From Alloactinosynnema sp. L-07 (GTDB lineage: Bacteria > Actinomycetota > Actinomycetes > Mycobacteriales > Pseudonocardiaceae), in the NCBI RefSeq assembly GCF_900070365.1, contig NZ_LN850107.1:6200001-6264000 (forward strand): a DNA stretch of 64,000 nucleotides, given 5' to 3'. The notes beneath the pieces were generated by a model that saw only the letters and a list, made by a program, of their open reading frames with translations, ran no database searches and had not been told where the DNA came from. Of this stretch, positions 28,820 through 35,552 are shown in pieces. The stretch's first letter is position 1. Each line of letters begins with the position of its first letter. A program made the position numbers and the translations under genes.

Positions 28820-29557
28820 TCAGCGCAGCTTGTAGCCGAGGACCTGCGACCCGATGATCAGCAGGTTGTTGACCGCCTGTCGGCGGGTCTTCCACGGGCC
28901 GTCGCGCAACGCCGATCCGCTCCCGGCGATCTGGGCCTCCCACAGCCTGCCGAACCCGCGTTGACGAACGAACCCCACCAACACCGAGTCCTCCGCCGCG
29001 CCCGCCGTGATCACCCACGTGCCGTCGATGGCGAACCTCGGACTCTTGGACACCAGCACCGTCTCAGGGGCGACCACGTCCCTTCGGCGCGCATACCGGG
29101 GAAGCGGCGCCTCATCCGTGACGGATTCCGTGACAACAGGGGTCGGGTCGACCGCGACCGGCGACCGGGGGGCCACCGGCCGCGCGGGCGCTACCGGACC
29201 TCGTGCACCCGGCGCCAGCGGACAGTCGATCCGCGCGGCGTCCGCTGCCGGGCCGGCATCGGGGGACGGGTCGGGATTGGGCACGGCAGGGGCGGTGGGG
29301 GTGATCGCCGCCACGGCCGCGACCAGTTCGCCGAGCGCGGGACCGGGGTCGTGACCGGCCAACACTGCGCGACGGGCGGCGGTACTGGCCTCATCGACAC
29401 GACGCAACGCGTCCAACACGGCGACGGCGGCCGGACCGGTTGCCATCCGGGCACGTCGCGCGCGCTGCCTGCACGCGGCACCGTGGTACAGGGCGGGCCG
29501 GCCGCGCGTGCGCGGCGGCGGCAACGGCTCCCCGCACCCTGGACACTCGACCGACAT
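28820..29557 (-). CDS. Hypothetical protein with N-terminal zinc-finger-like region
   Basis: A 245-residue protein. The N-terminus MSVECPGCGEPLPPP... YHGAACRQRARRAR carries three cysteines and a His in a short zinc-finger-like arrangement. A Pro/Ala-rich linker follows, then a C-terminal domain (FAIDGTWVITAGAAEDSVLVGFV...). The C-terminal end LRDGPWKTRRQAVNNLLIIG is helical and basic. Similar proteins occur on other AICEs, but no function is known to me. ATG 29557 is chosen; GTG 29629 is possible but would place the upstream repeats inside the gene. Confidence 0.65.
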   Translation of the reverse strand: MSVECPGCGEPLPPPRTRGRPALYHGAACRQRARRARMATGPAAVAVLDALRRVDEASTAARRAVLAGHDPGPALGELVAAVAAITPTAPAVPNPDPSPDAGPAADAARIDCPLAPGARGPVAPARPVAPRSPVAVDPTPVVTESVTDEAPLPRYARRRDVVAPETVLVSKSPRFAIDGTWVITAGAAEDSVLVGFVRQRGFGRLWEAQIAGSGSALRDGPWKTRRQAVNNLLIIGSQVLGYKLR

Positions 29558-29571
29558 CACACCCCCACCCG

Positions 29572-29633
29572 TTTTCGTGACTCTTTTCGTGACGCTACCC
29601 GACTCTGCGGATGTCACGTATCGCGTCACGAAA
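29572..29633. promoter_or_regulatory. TTTCGTGAC repeat operator candidate
   Basis: TTTTCGTGAC at 29572 and 29584 (12-base phasing) and the inverted copy CGTCACGAAA at 29624, just upstream of the minus-strand gene start at 29557. Probable operator and promoter region. Confidence 0.5.
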
Positions 29634-29663
29634 TATGGTCGGTCATGCTTTCCTTGCCACGTC

Positions 29664-30077
29664 CTACGTGGACAAGACAGCGGCTAGATGCTCTTGGACT
29701 GGGTTGAACAGGCCGTGCGGAACGTATTCGGAAAGATCCGCGAGCGATGCCCAAACAATTGCGTCAAGTTCGTCATCGTCCACCACGGTGGCATCTCCAC
29801 TGATGACGTCGCACGCCACATAGATCATCGTGCGGCCGGTATTGGGGTGGACGCGTTCGCCGAGCACCTTGATCGCACGTACCTCCAAGCCCGTCTCTTC
29901 CCGTGTTTCCCGCGTAGCCGCGTCCTCCGGTGACTCCCCAGCTTCAATGCCGCCGGCGGGAAACTGCCAGGACAGACTTCCCTCTTGGACACGACGCCGC
30001 ACCATCAGGACCTTGTTCCCTTGCGTGATGACGGCCGCCGCAATGGCGGGTTCGATCTCGGCTGCGCGGTCACTCAC
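29664..30077 (-). CDS. Nudix hydrolase 2 of the element
   Basis: A 137-residue protein. Nudix box GGIEAGESPEDAATRETREETGL fits the consensus exactly. The short form with FPAGGIE resembles MutT/NTP pyrophosphohydrolases. GTG 30077 has GGGAGG 6 bases upstream; an open frame extends to 30131. A second Nudix protein on one AICE is notable. Confidence 0.88.
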   Translation of the reverse strand: MSDRAAEIEPAIAAAVITQGNKVLMVRRRVQEGSLSWQFPAGGIEAGESPEDAATRETREETGLEVRAIKVLGERVHPNTGRTMIYVACDVISGDATVVDDDELDAIVWASLADLSEYVPHGLFNPVQEHLAAVLST

Positions 30078-30155
30078 GCTGTGCCTCCCAAAAGAAGTCG
30101 TGGTCCCGATCAAGTGTCCTGGGTCGCTCACTCCCAGCGCTCAACAACCAGTTGT

Positions 30156-30428
30156 TCACGTGCGTTCAGAAAGTCTCGATACTTCGCGGGCCGCCCGTCG
30201 TTCCGCTGCGATGCGGCTCGGGTCGACCAGACCGCCCGTATCGGCGACTTCTGCCAGGAGCCGGTCCAGAACCGCCGCTGGCACGATGTAACGAGATCGC
30301 ACACGCACTGCGGGGAAGTCGCCTTCTCGGATGACTCGATAGAGAGTGGAGGCGCCGACGCGAAGGATCGCGGCCGCTTCCTTGACTGTGAAAAACGTAG
30401 GTCGGGTGGTGTGATTGATCTCAGGCAT
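30156..30428 (-). CDS. Excisionase-like (MerR-type HTH) DNA-binding protein 2
   Basis: A 90-residue protein with FFTVKEAAAILRVGASTLYRVIREG and a basic wing VRVRSRYIVP. It shares most of its sequence with the protein at 24639-24920, including the C-terminal GGLVDPSRIAAERRAAREV. Either copy could be the true Xis; the other may have become a tra regulator. Confidence 0.85.
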   Translation of the reverse strand: MPEINHTTRPTFFTVKEAAAILRVGASTLYRVIREGDFPAVRVRSRYIVPAAVLDRLLAEVADTGGLVDPSRIAAERRAAREVSRLSERT

Positions 30429-30474
30429 GACGAGGTAGTCCGCTTCCAGTGACTCCGATAGCTGACGTCTGAGC

Positions 30475-30518
30475 CCTGTCTGTCAGGCCACGACAGACGT
30501 CGTGGCCTGACAGACAGG
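30475..30518. repeat. 44-bp perfect palindrome (20-bp arms, 4-base centre)
   Basis: Arms CCTGTCTGTCAGGCCACGAC and GTCGTGGCCTGACAGACAGG are exact complements around AGAC. It lies in the 189-bp space between the small minus-strand operon and xis2. It contains the sub-repeat CTGTC/GACAG. Candidate replication origin, hairpin or dimer operator; no T-run follows. Confidence 0.7.
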
Positions 30519-30617
30519 TGCGAGCCTGCCGGGGGGAATGGATACGAGACACGGCAGGCCATGAGGGAGCACGCGGCACACGTGGGCGGAACGGCCGTCA
30601 TGCTCCGAAGTTGTCGT

Positions 30618-30794
30618 TCAGGGTTCTTGTCGGTGAGTCCGCGCCAGTGCCCGTGCGACCACCTCGGGCGGGACCGGATGGAACGTGGCCAGGTAGCCGC
30701 CCAGTGCGTCAAGTCGGGCGGTGAGGTACTGCCGCTGCCGATGAGCCCGCGTCCCCGGTATCCGACTCCACCAACTCCACACCAGCGCGATCAC
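30618..30794 (-). CDS. Small protein, last gene of the seven-gene mini-operon
   Basis: A 58-residue protein from GTG 30794, overlapping the upstream stop (GTGA). It is rich in Trp, Arg and Leu: a short hydrophobic start (VIALVWSWW), then a basic helix and PVPPEVVARALART. No family recognised. Its frame and coupling support a real gene, although it is short. Confidence 0.55.
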   Translation of the reverse strand: MIALVWSWWSRIPGTRAHRQRQYLTARLDALGGYLATFHPVPPEVVARALARTHRQEP

Positions 30795-31057
30795 CGCACC
30801 TCACCCCCGGACTCGGCCGCGTGCGCCCAGCGATCGGCCATGGCCACCAACTCCCGTTCGGTCAAGGCGTGCGACACCGTCACCACGAACCCGAACCACG
30901 CCACCAACACGGCCGCCCCGAGCATGCTCGGAAACGCCAGTATCCACGCGGCGGGCACGACCACCCACAGCCACGACGGAACCCGTTCACCCAACAGCCA
31001 CGCCGCGCGGTCCAAACGTTTCGCCACCCGTGCGAACGTGGTCCCGTTCCTCAGCAC
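30791..31057 (-). CDS. Small two-helix membrane protein
   Basis: An 88-residue protein from GTG 31057, which overlaps the stop of the preceding zinc-ribbon peptide. Hydrophobic helices WLWVVVPAAWILAF and MLGAAVLVAWFGFVVTV lie centrally, followed by a polar tail with HALTERELVAMADRWAH. Probably a membrane accessory of transfer; function unknown. Confidence 0.7.
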   Translation of the reverse strand: MLRNGTTFARVAKRLDRAAWLLGERVPSWLWVVVPAAWILAFPSMLGAAVLVAWFGFVVTVSHALTERELVAMADRWAHAAESGGEVR

Positions 31058-31152
31058 GGGTTGCCGCACTTCACGCACACGCTGTAGTTCTTGCCCTGCA
31101 CCGGAATCCCCACATGATCGCCGCCCTGCGGGCAACTCCCGGCAACCGGCAT
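31051..31152 (-). CDS. 33-residue zinc-ribbon-like peptide
   Basis: Starts at ATG 31152, 8 bases after the preceding stop. Four cysteines: C7 and then C-x2-C-x3-C at the C-terminus (CVKCGNPC). Possible small metal-binding protein. GTG 31221 would give a longer form overlapping the upstream gene. Confidence 0.5.
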   Translation of the reverse strand: MPVAGSCPQGGDHVGIPVQGKNYSVCVKCGNPC

Positions 31153-31159
31153 CGGCGGG

Positions 31160-31612
31160 TCAAGCGGCCGTCCCGTCGTCGCTGGCAGGGTCGGGGGCAC
31201 AGTCGTGGGTGCACTGCTCACGGGTAACCGCCTCAACAAACAGGTCGTGATGGACATTCGCATCGGTGTAGATGTCGGAGTAGATCGAGTCCCCTTTGGA
31301 CGCGATCAGAAAGTTCTGTTGCCGTAGCTCGTCTAGGTCGTCTTCGTCGCCGATCGAGACCCACTCGCGGTCCTGGATCGACCACACCTCCGCGTGCAAG
31401 ATGTGCTTACGCGTCCGCGCGTCCATCCACTCTGCGACCGACCACGGCGACCACAACACCGTGTCCGCCACGCGTCGCAGGCGGTCCAGTCGGTAGCCAG
31501 CTCGCATCGGAGCGCCGTTCTCGCGGCGCTCGACGAACGCGTGCCAGTGCACGCCCACTTCTTGCCAGTCCTCGGAGGGTATGAACCCGCTAAGAGGCGT
31601 CAAGGACTCCAC
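31160..31612 (-). CDS. Hypothetical protein of the mini-operon
   Basis: About 150 residues, acidic, soluble. It starts with the segment FIPSEDWQEVGVHWHAFVERRENG. The middle is aromatic-rich (LWSPWSVAEWMDARTRKH) and the C-terminal part has an acidic run IGDEDDLDELRQQ. No family recognised. GTG 31612 is my choice; it overlaps the upstream stop by 23 bases, and TTG 31603 is possible. Confidence 0.6.
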   Translation of the reverse strand: MESLTPLSGFIPSEDWQEVGVHWHAFVERRENGAPMRAGYRLDRLRRVADTVLWSPWSVAEWMDARTRKHILHAEVWSIQDREWVSIGDEDDLDELRQQNFLIASKGDSIYSDIYTDANVHHDLFVEAVTREQCTHDCAPDPASDDGTAA

Positions 31613-31880
31613 CCCGCATGGAGACCCTGAGGCGTTGCCCTTCGGGCGTAGGCGCATTCGCCAGACACCGTTCGCACGGCATGCCCGCGAACTGCATCAG
31701 CACCTCCGCCGCGCCAGGTTCGACCTCGAAGGCGCACCACGCCGTCAGAACGTCCGGCAACGTGCCGTCCGTCTCCGGGACGGGCACCATGTGGACCACG
31801 CGTTGCGTCTCCCTGATGCCTGCGCCTGGACGCAAGCGGACAAGGAGGACCGGGACGATTCCGTTGTTGACTACGGTCAT
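31590..31880 (-). CDS. Hypothetical small protein of the mini-operon
   Basis: A 96-residue protein from ATG 31880 (ATGA overlap with the gene before). It has a beta-rich N-terminus (VVNNGIVPVLLVRLRPG) and a MPCERCL motif near residue 70. Function unknown. Confidence 0.65.
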   Translation of the reverse strand: MTVVNNGIVPVLLVRLRPGAGIRETQRVVHMVPVPETDGTLPDVLTAWCAFEVEPGAAEVLMQFAGMPCERCLANAPTPEGQRLRVSMRGGVLDAS

Positions 31881-32191
31881 CGCGCGCCCCCACGAAGCCA
31901 ACGCAACCAACGCGGGATGCGGTTGTGCCGATGCGGACGTCGCGGATTCGGCGTACAGATCCGGGAGGATGCCGACCGCATCTTTGCCCATGCGTGTACG
32001 AATCGGACACACGCCGCGCAGTCGGGCCGGGGAGCGTCGTGCGCGGATCTTGGTAGCACCCGCGCGCCGCAGACTGCTTCGTACACGCCTGACTGACAGG
32101 TGTTGAACTCTTCATCCCGTACGGCGTGGTCGTGCCCGTCCAAGCAAGTCAGCCAGATCACCGGGGGACGAGTGTGGGTCATCGTCATCAT
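31877..32191 (-). CDS. Small Cys/His-rich protein of the mini-operon
   Basis: A 104-residue protein from ATG 32191 (ATGA overlap with the upstream stop). WLTCLDGHDHAV, CQSGVYEAVCGARV and CAACVRF give a set of His and Cys residues that could bind zinc. The C-terminus is very basic (PRRPHRHNRIPRWLRWLR). Similar proteins are frequent on actinobacterial conjugative elements; function unknown. Confidence 0.7.
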   Translation of the reverse strand: MMTMTHTRPPVIWLTCLDGHDHAVRDEEFNTCQSGVYEAVCGARVLPRSAHDAPRPDCAACVRFVHAWAKMRSASSRICTPNPRRPHRHNRIPRWLRWLRGGAR

Positions 32192-32289
32192 GACCGCCCC
32201 CGCCCGCCGCGCCTGACGTCGCGCACCGTCAGCAAGATCGTCACCGCGGCCGTTGTGCCAACGATGATCAGAACCCAGGTTCCGCCCAT
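32188..32289 (-). CDS. 33-residue membrane peptide, first gene of the mini-operon
   Basis: ATG 32289 has an excellent AAAGGAG box 5 bases upstream. The peptide is one transmembrane helix (WVLIIVGTTAAVTILLTV) with a basic tail. Its stop overlaps the next start. The strong ribosome site suggests it sets translation of the whole overlapping series. Confidence 0.65.
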   Translation of the reverse strand: MGGTWVLIIVGTTAAVTILLTVRDVRRGGRGRS

Positions 32290-32457
32290 CCCAACTCCTT
32301 TGACGTTCGCCGATGTCGCGCGGCGCGGATCACCGGTTGTGGCCGTGACATGGCACACTGAAATCAGCGTTTCGTCATCGCATCGGCAGAGGTAGGACGC
32401 GCGGACGACTTGCGGACGACATGAGCACGACGGCTGGTGCGGGCGGAGGAAAGTGAC

Positions 32458-33627
32458 ATGCCGAAACGAGCGACGAACCACAAGCCCGCGCGGACGCTCT
32501 TGGAGCAGAAAATCAGAGAGCGGAACGAAACCTTCGAGGAATTCGCCGAGTCGCTAGAGCGTTTCGGGCGCGACAATCACGAGGTCGGCACATTGAGTGT
32601 TCGCAACCTGCAACGGCTCGTCGCCGGACGTCGTCCCGATGGTGGTCCACTGGGCGCGGTCAGGCCGGCGACGGCCAGACTGTTGGAGCGGATGTTCGGT
32701 ACGTCAATTGACGAGCTGCTTCGACCTCCCGTTGTGCGGTCGTCCTATGACGATTCAGCGTTCGAGCTACGTCAAATGCTCGACACCGCCCGACGGGTCG
32801 ATGACTCAGTGATCGAATTGCTGGGCTTGCAATTGACCTTGATTCGCAAACTTGACCGGCAACTTGGTGCCGTTGTCGCGCACGATGAGGTCACCACCAA
32901 GGCGGCTCAGCTGCACAGGTTGCAGGCTTACAGCACATCGCCATCCGTGCGGGGCGGTCTCGCGGCATTGCAATCCGAGCTGTTCACGCTCGCGGGTTGG
33001 CAGGCTCTCGATATGGGCAACACGTCCGAGTCTTGGACCCACTACGAGAATGGAAAGCTGGCGGCGGCTGAGTGTCTGGACGACTCGTTCCTCTTGCACA
33101 CGTCTGCGGAACAGGCATTTGTTCTGCTCGAAATCGGCAAGAGTGCCGACGCTGTCCACCTGTTGGCGCATCTATGCGAGAAGGCCACGAATACTTCCGG
33201 TTTGCTGCGCTCGTGGCTGTTTGCCGCATTGGGTGAAGCGCTGGCCGCGAATGGGCGACGCTCCGATAGTTTGTTGGCGTTCGACCGGGCGGCTCATTTG
33301 TTGCCGGACTCCGATTTCGACCACGGCCCCTACGTAGTGCTTGATTCGACGCATCTTGCGCGTTGGCGTGGTCACGCACTCGCGCGTCTGGGCGAACCCG
33401 AAGCCGTCGAGGTTTTGACGGACGCTCTTGAGCGTCTGGACCCGTCGTTCACCCGCGCGGCCACGGGCCTGCGGGTTGACCTGGCTACGGCGTTCGCGGC
33501 GCGCGGCGAGTGGGACGCGGCGCGGTCACACGCGGACGCTGCCCGCGACCTTGCGGCGGGAATCGGGTCCGTCCGACAGCACCGCAGGATGCTCGCGTTG
33601 GCGGTTCCGACGAGCGCCACGCCATGA
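32458..33627 (+). CDS. XRE-like regulator with TPR-like solenoid, right end of element
   Basis: A 389-residue protein; ATG 32458 follows GGAGGAAAGTGAC. The N-terminal 80 residues hold an HTH-like region (RTLLEQKIRERNETFEEFAESLERFG ... LSVRNLQRLVAGRR is its two halves). The rest is an alpha-helical TPR-like solenoid homologous to that of 22798-23919. Divergent from the mini-operon with 168 bp between starts, so it may control it. Confidence 0.8.
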   Translation: MPKRATNHKPARTLLEQKIRERNETFEEFAESLERFGRDNHEVGTLSVRNLQRLVAGRRPDGGPLGAVRPATARLLERMFGTSIDELLRPPVVRSSYDDSAFELRQMLDTARRVDDSVIELLGLQLTLIRKLDRQLGAVVAHDEVTTKAAQLHRLQAYSTSPSVRGGLAALQSELFTLAGWQALDMGNTSESWTHYENGKLAAAECLDDSFLLHTSAEQAFVLLEIGKSADAVHLLAHLCEKATNTSGLLRSWLFAALGEALAANGRRSDSLLAFDRAAHLLPDSDFDHGPYVVLDSTHLARWRGHALARLGEPEAVEVLTDALERLDPSFTRAATGLRVDLATAFAARGEWDAARSHADAARDLAAGIGSVRQHRRMLALAVPTSATP

Positions 33628-33657
33628 GTTTCAAGATTTTTTTCACAGCCCCACGCG

Positions 33658-33707
33658 TGGAGCCACGTATGGAGCCAACTAGTGCCTGACATGCCCTGTG
33701 GAGCCAC
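33658..33707 (+). promoter_or_regulatory. Putative integrase arm-type sites, right end
   Basis: TGGAGCCAC at 33658, TGGAGCCAAC at 33670 and a third TGGAGCCAC at 33699. The first two have the same 12-base phasing as the left-end pair at 18227/18239. They lie 60-110 bp inside attR, a usual distance for arm sites. Confidence 0.55.
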
Positions 33708-33768
33708 TTTGAGCCCCGGTATGCGGCCTATCTTCGCAGGTAAACACCTATGTAGTCGATGAAGCGGA

Positions 33769-33827
33769 CACTCGTAATGAATAGGTCAAGGGTTCGACTC
33801 CCTTAGGCGGCTCGCAGGTCAGAGGCC
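33769..33827 (+). repeat. attR (59-bp direct repeat)
   Basis: Exact copy of 18141-18199. It contains only the 3' half of tRNA-Thr, so no second tRNA is made here. Confidence 0.95.
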
Positions 33828-33853
33828 GGTTCGGATCATCCGAACCGGCCTCT
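33821..33853 (+). terminator. Original host terminator of tRNA-Thr, displaced to attR
   Basis: A perfect 14-bp stem AGAGGCCGGTTCGG / CCGAACCGGCCTCT followed by TTCGTTGTTTG. It continues from the attachment repeat just as the element-borne hairpin does at attL, but with a different sequence. Confidence 0.85.
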
Positions 33854-33922
33854 TTCGTTGTTTGATCTACCCAATCGGGTGTACTTGGACACGGGTCCCG
33901 CCGCCCGTTCGATACATAGGTC

Positions 33923-34732
33923 GTGAGCGTGTGGCGGGAGACCACGCTGTGGCAGGCCGTGGCGAGCGAGATTCGGGGATACCGTTCGCGCGGACTCGCG
34001 CGGGTGCTCACTGAGGACACGATTCGGTTCGCGACTGTGCGTGCTTTGGTTGACGCGGGGGTCGAGCCGACTCGGCTTCGGGTCGAGTGGCCGCATGTGG
34101 GGCTCACGGACTCGCTGATCGATCTGGTGGTGGTGGATGTCGACCGACCCGCGGCTCTGATCGGGTTCAAGTACCCGCGGGAGCCGAACGAGAAGAACGC
34201 GGCGTGGACGCTGGCGCTTGGTGGGGCGCTTCAAGACTTCTATGTGCTGGCGGCGTATCCCGGTGTCGCTGATCGGCTGTTGGTGCACGTCGAGACCGCC
34301 AGGCTGCATCGCCGGATGGAGGACTCCACGCGGCGCTATGGGCTTGAGGTGGAGGTGGAGGAAGTCGCGATCGTTGCTGTAGACGATTCGCTTCGGTTGG
34401 TGGTGTACGAGGTCTCGCCGCTGGGATCGGGGCCATCTGTTGTCGAGACCGCGGCTTCTGGGGACGCGGTGGGCACCCGGGACGGGGCTCGGCGGGAGAT
34501 CTTGGCGGCGGTGCGGGCGGTGTTGATCCGGTCCGGTGGTGAGACGTTCACCCCCGCCGAGATCGTGGCGGAGATGATCAGGCGCGGGACTGGGTACGCG
34601 GAGTCGACTATCCGCACGATGGTGACTGCCCACATGTGTGCGAACGCGCCGGATAACGCGGGTACTACCTATGACGACCTTGTGCGGATTGACCGGGGGC
34701 GTTATCGGCTGGCTCGGGGGAATGTCCGATAG
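33923..34732 (+). CDS. Hypothetical protein with C-terminal winged-helix (DUF7669-like) domain
   Basis: A 269-residue protein, first gene outside attR. The N-terminal part has a beta-strand pattern SLIDLVVVDVDRP..ALIGFKYPRE reminiscent of PD-(D/E)xK nucleases, but the (D/E)xK position reads GFK, so the acidic residue is missing. The C-terminal ~80 residues (REILAAVRAVL...TFTPAEIVAEMIRRG..YAESTIRTMVTAHMC) match the wHTH of the DUF7669 type often attached to nucleases. The 3' end overlaps the convergent MpaB gene by 31 bp. Function not known. Confidence 0.65.
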   Translation: MSVWRETTLWQAVASEIRGYRSRGLARVLTEDTIRFATVRALVDAGVEPTRLRVEWPHVGLTDSLIDLVVVDVDRPAALIGFKYPREPNEKNAAWTLALGGALQDFYVLAAYPGVADRLLVHVETARLHRRMEDSTRRYGLEVEVEEVAIVAVDDSLRLVVYEVSPLGSGPSVVETAASGDAVGTRDGARREILAAVRAVLIRSGGETFTPAEIVAEMIRRGTGYAESTIRTMVTAHMCANAPDNAGTTYDDLVRIDRGRYRLARGNVR

Positions 34733-35517
34733 GCGTAGGTCGCGGCGGGGTATTGGCGGGCCCAGCGGGGTAGGCGCGAGACGGTGGTGCGGATTCGGTC
34801 CGCTGTCCTGGCGAAGGCCAAGGCGTCCATGGAGGTCCAAGGTAGGCCGAGTCGGTCGCGGAGGTCTGGGGGCAGGGTGCCCAGTGTGAGGGCTGTCAGG
34901 TGGTTGCCCAGTCGTTCGCTTATCGGGTGCCAGAGCGGTAGGTGGGGGATCGGCGGGGGGATCGCGCCCGCGATGGCGGTGAGTACGTCGTGGACGGTGG
35001 GATTGTCGGAGAGTCGGGTGGTCATCTCCGCCATGTAGGTGCGGAAGGCGGGGAGGTCCTCCGGCATCGCGCGGGTGGGGATGCCTAAGAGGAGGCCCAG
35101 GGCGCGCCACTCCTCGTACATCGTGTGCTGGTCGGCCTGGGGGATCGGGGTGGCGAAGTGGTGCCAGGCGGTGATCGCCGAGTCGAGCAGGGTGGCGTGG
35201 ACCCAGAAGTAGGCGGCCGGATCCAGGGCGTGGTAGCGGTTTCCGGAGGCGTCGACGCCGGTGATGTCGCGGTGGAGGGCGCGGAGGCGGGTGGCTTCGT
35301 CGACGGCTCGGGGGCCGCCGTAGGTCAGGCGCAGGGCGGAGTTGACGGTGCCCCAAAGCCGGGGCCAGGGGTCGGTCTTGAAGGTGGAGTGATCCCGGAC
35401 AGCGGCGCCGACGGCGGGGTGGGCGACCTGGAGGAGCAGGGCACGGCCACCGCACAGGAAGGTGCGGGCGTCGGCCATGACGCGCCAGGTGACGGAGTGG
35501 GGGCCCAGAGGATCCAC
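34702..35517 (-). CDS. MpaB-like oxygenase (DUF2236)
   Basis: A 271-residue protein. The LLLQVAHPAVGAAVRDHSTFKTDPW segment with its conserved His and the RLRALHRDI...YHALDPAAYFWVHATLLDS region are diagnostic of the ER-bound oxygenase MpaB/MpaB'/latex-clearing DUF2236 family, which uses a haem b. Substrate unknown. It is divergent from the PPOX gene with only 35 bp between starts. Confidence 0.85.
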   Translation of the reverse strand: MDPLGPHSVTWRVMADARTFLCGGRALLLQVAHPAVGAAVRDHSTFKTDPWPRLWGTVNSALRLTYGGPRAVDEATRLRALHRDITGVDASGNRYHALDPAAYFWVHATLLDSAITAWHHFATPIPQADQHTMYEEWRALGLLLGIPTRAMPEDLPAFRTYMAEMTTRLSDNPTVHDVLTAIAGAIPPPIPHLPLWHPISERLGNHLTALTLGTLPPDLRDRLGLPWTSMDALAFARTADRIRTTVSRLPRWARQYPAATYAYRTFPRASR

Positions 35518-35552
35518 GGTCTCTTCGTACCACGGTTGGGTAGCGTGCGGAG

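Larger units (their letters stand above)
18141..33827. mobile_element. Actinomycete integrative and conjugative element (AICE) in tRNA-Thr
   Basis: A unit of 15,628 bp plus one repeat copy, bounded by perfect 59-bp direct repeats (18141-18199 and 33769-33827). The left copy completes tRNA-Thr. The contents fit an AICE: a tyrosine integrase next to attL, excisionase-like proteins, an FtsK/TraB double-stranded DNA translocase, a DUF2637-like membrane protein, Nudix hydrolases, XRE and WhiB-like regulators and small zinc or membrane proteins. Cargo includes a 2TM-SAVED-mCpol gene in a more AT-rich segment. I could not find a replication initiator, and the integrase is frameshifted, so the element may be immobile now. 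Confidence 0.9.

Noticed and set aside
30561..31250. Plus-strand frame across the mini-operon
   Set aside because: No ribosome site and low-complexity composition; the minus-strand genes are coupled by overlaps and show membrane and zinc-type features.
33769..33813. Second tRNA-Thr gene
   Set aside because: Only the 3' half is present; D-arm and 5' acceptor strand are missing. It is the attR copy.
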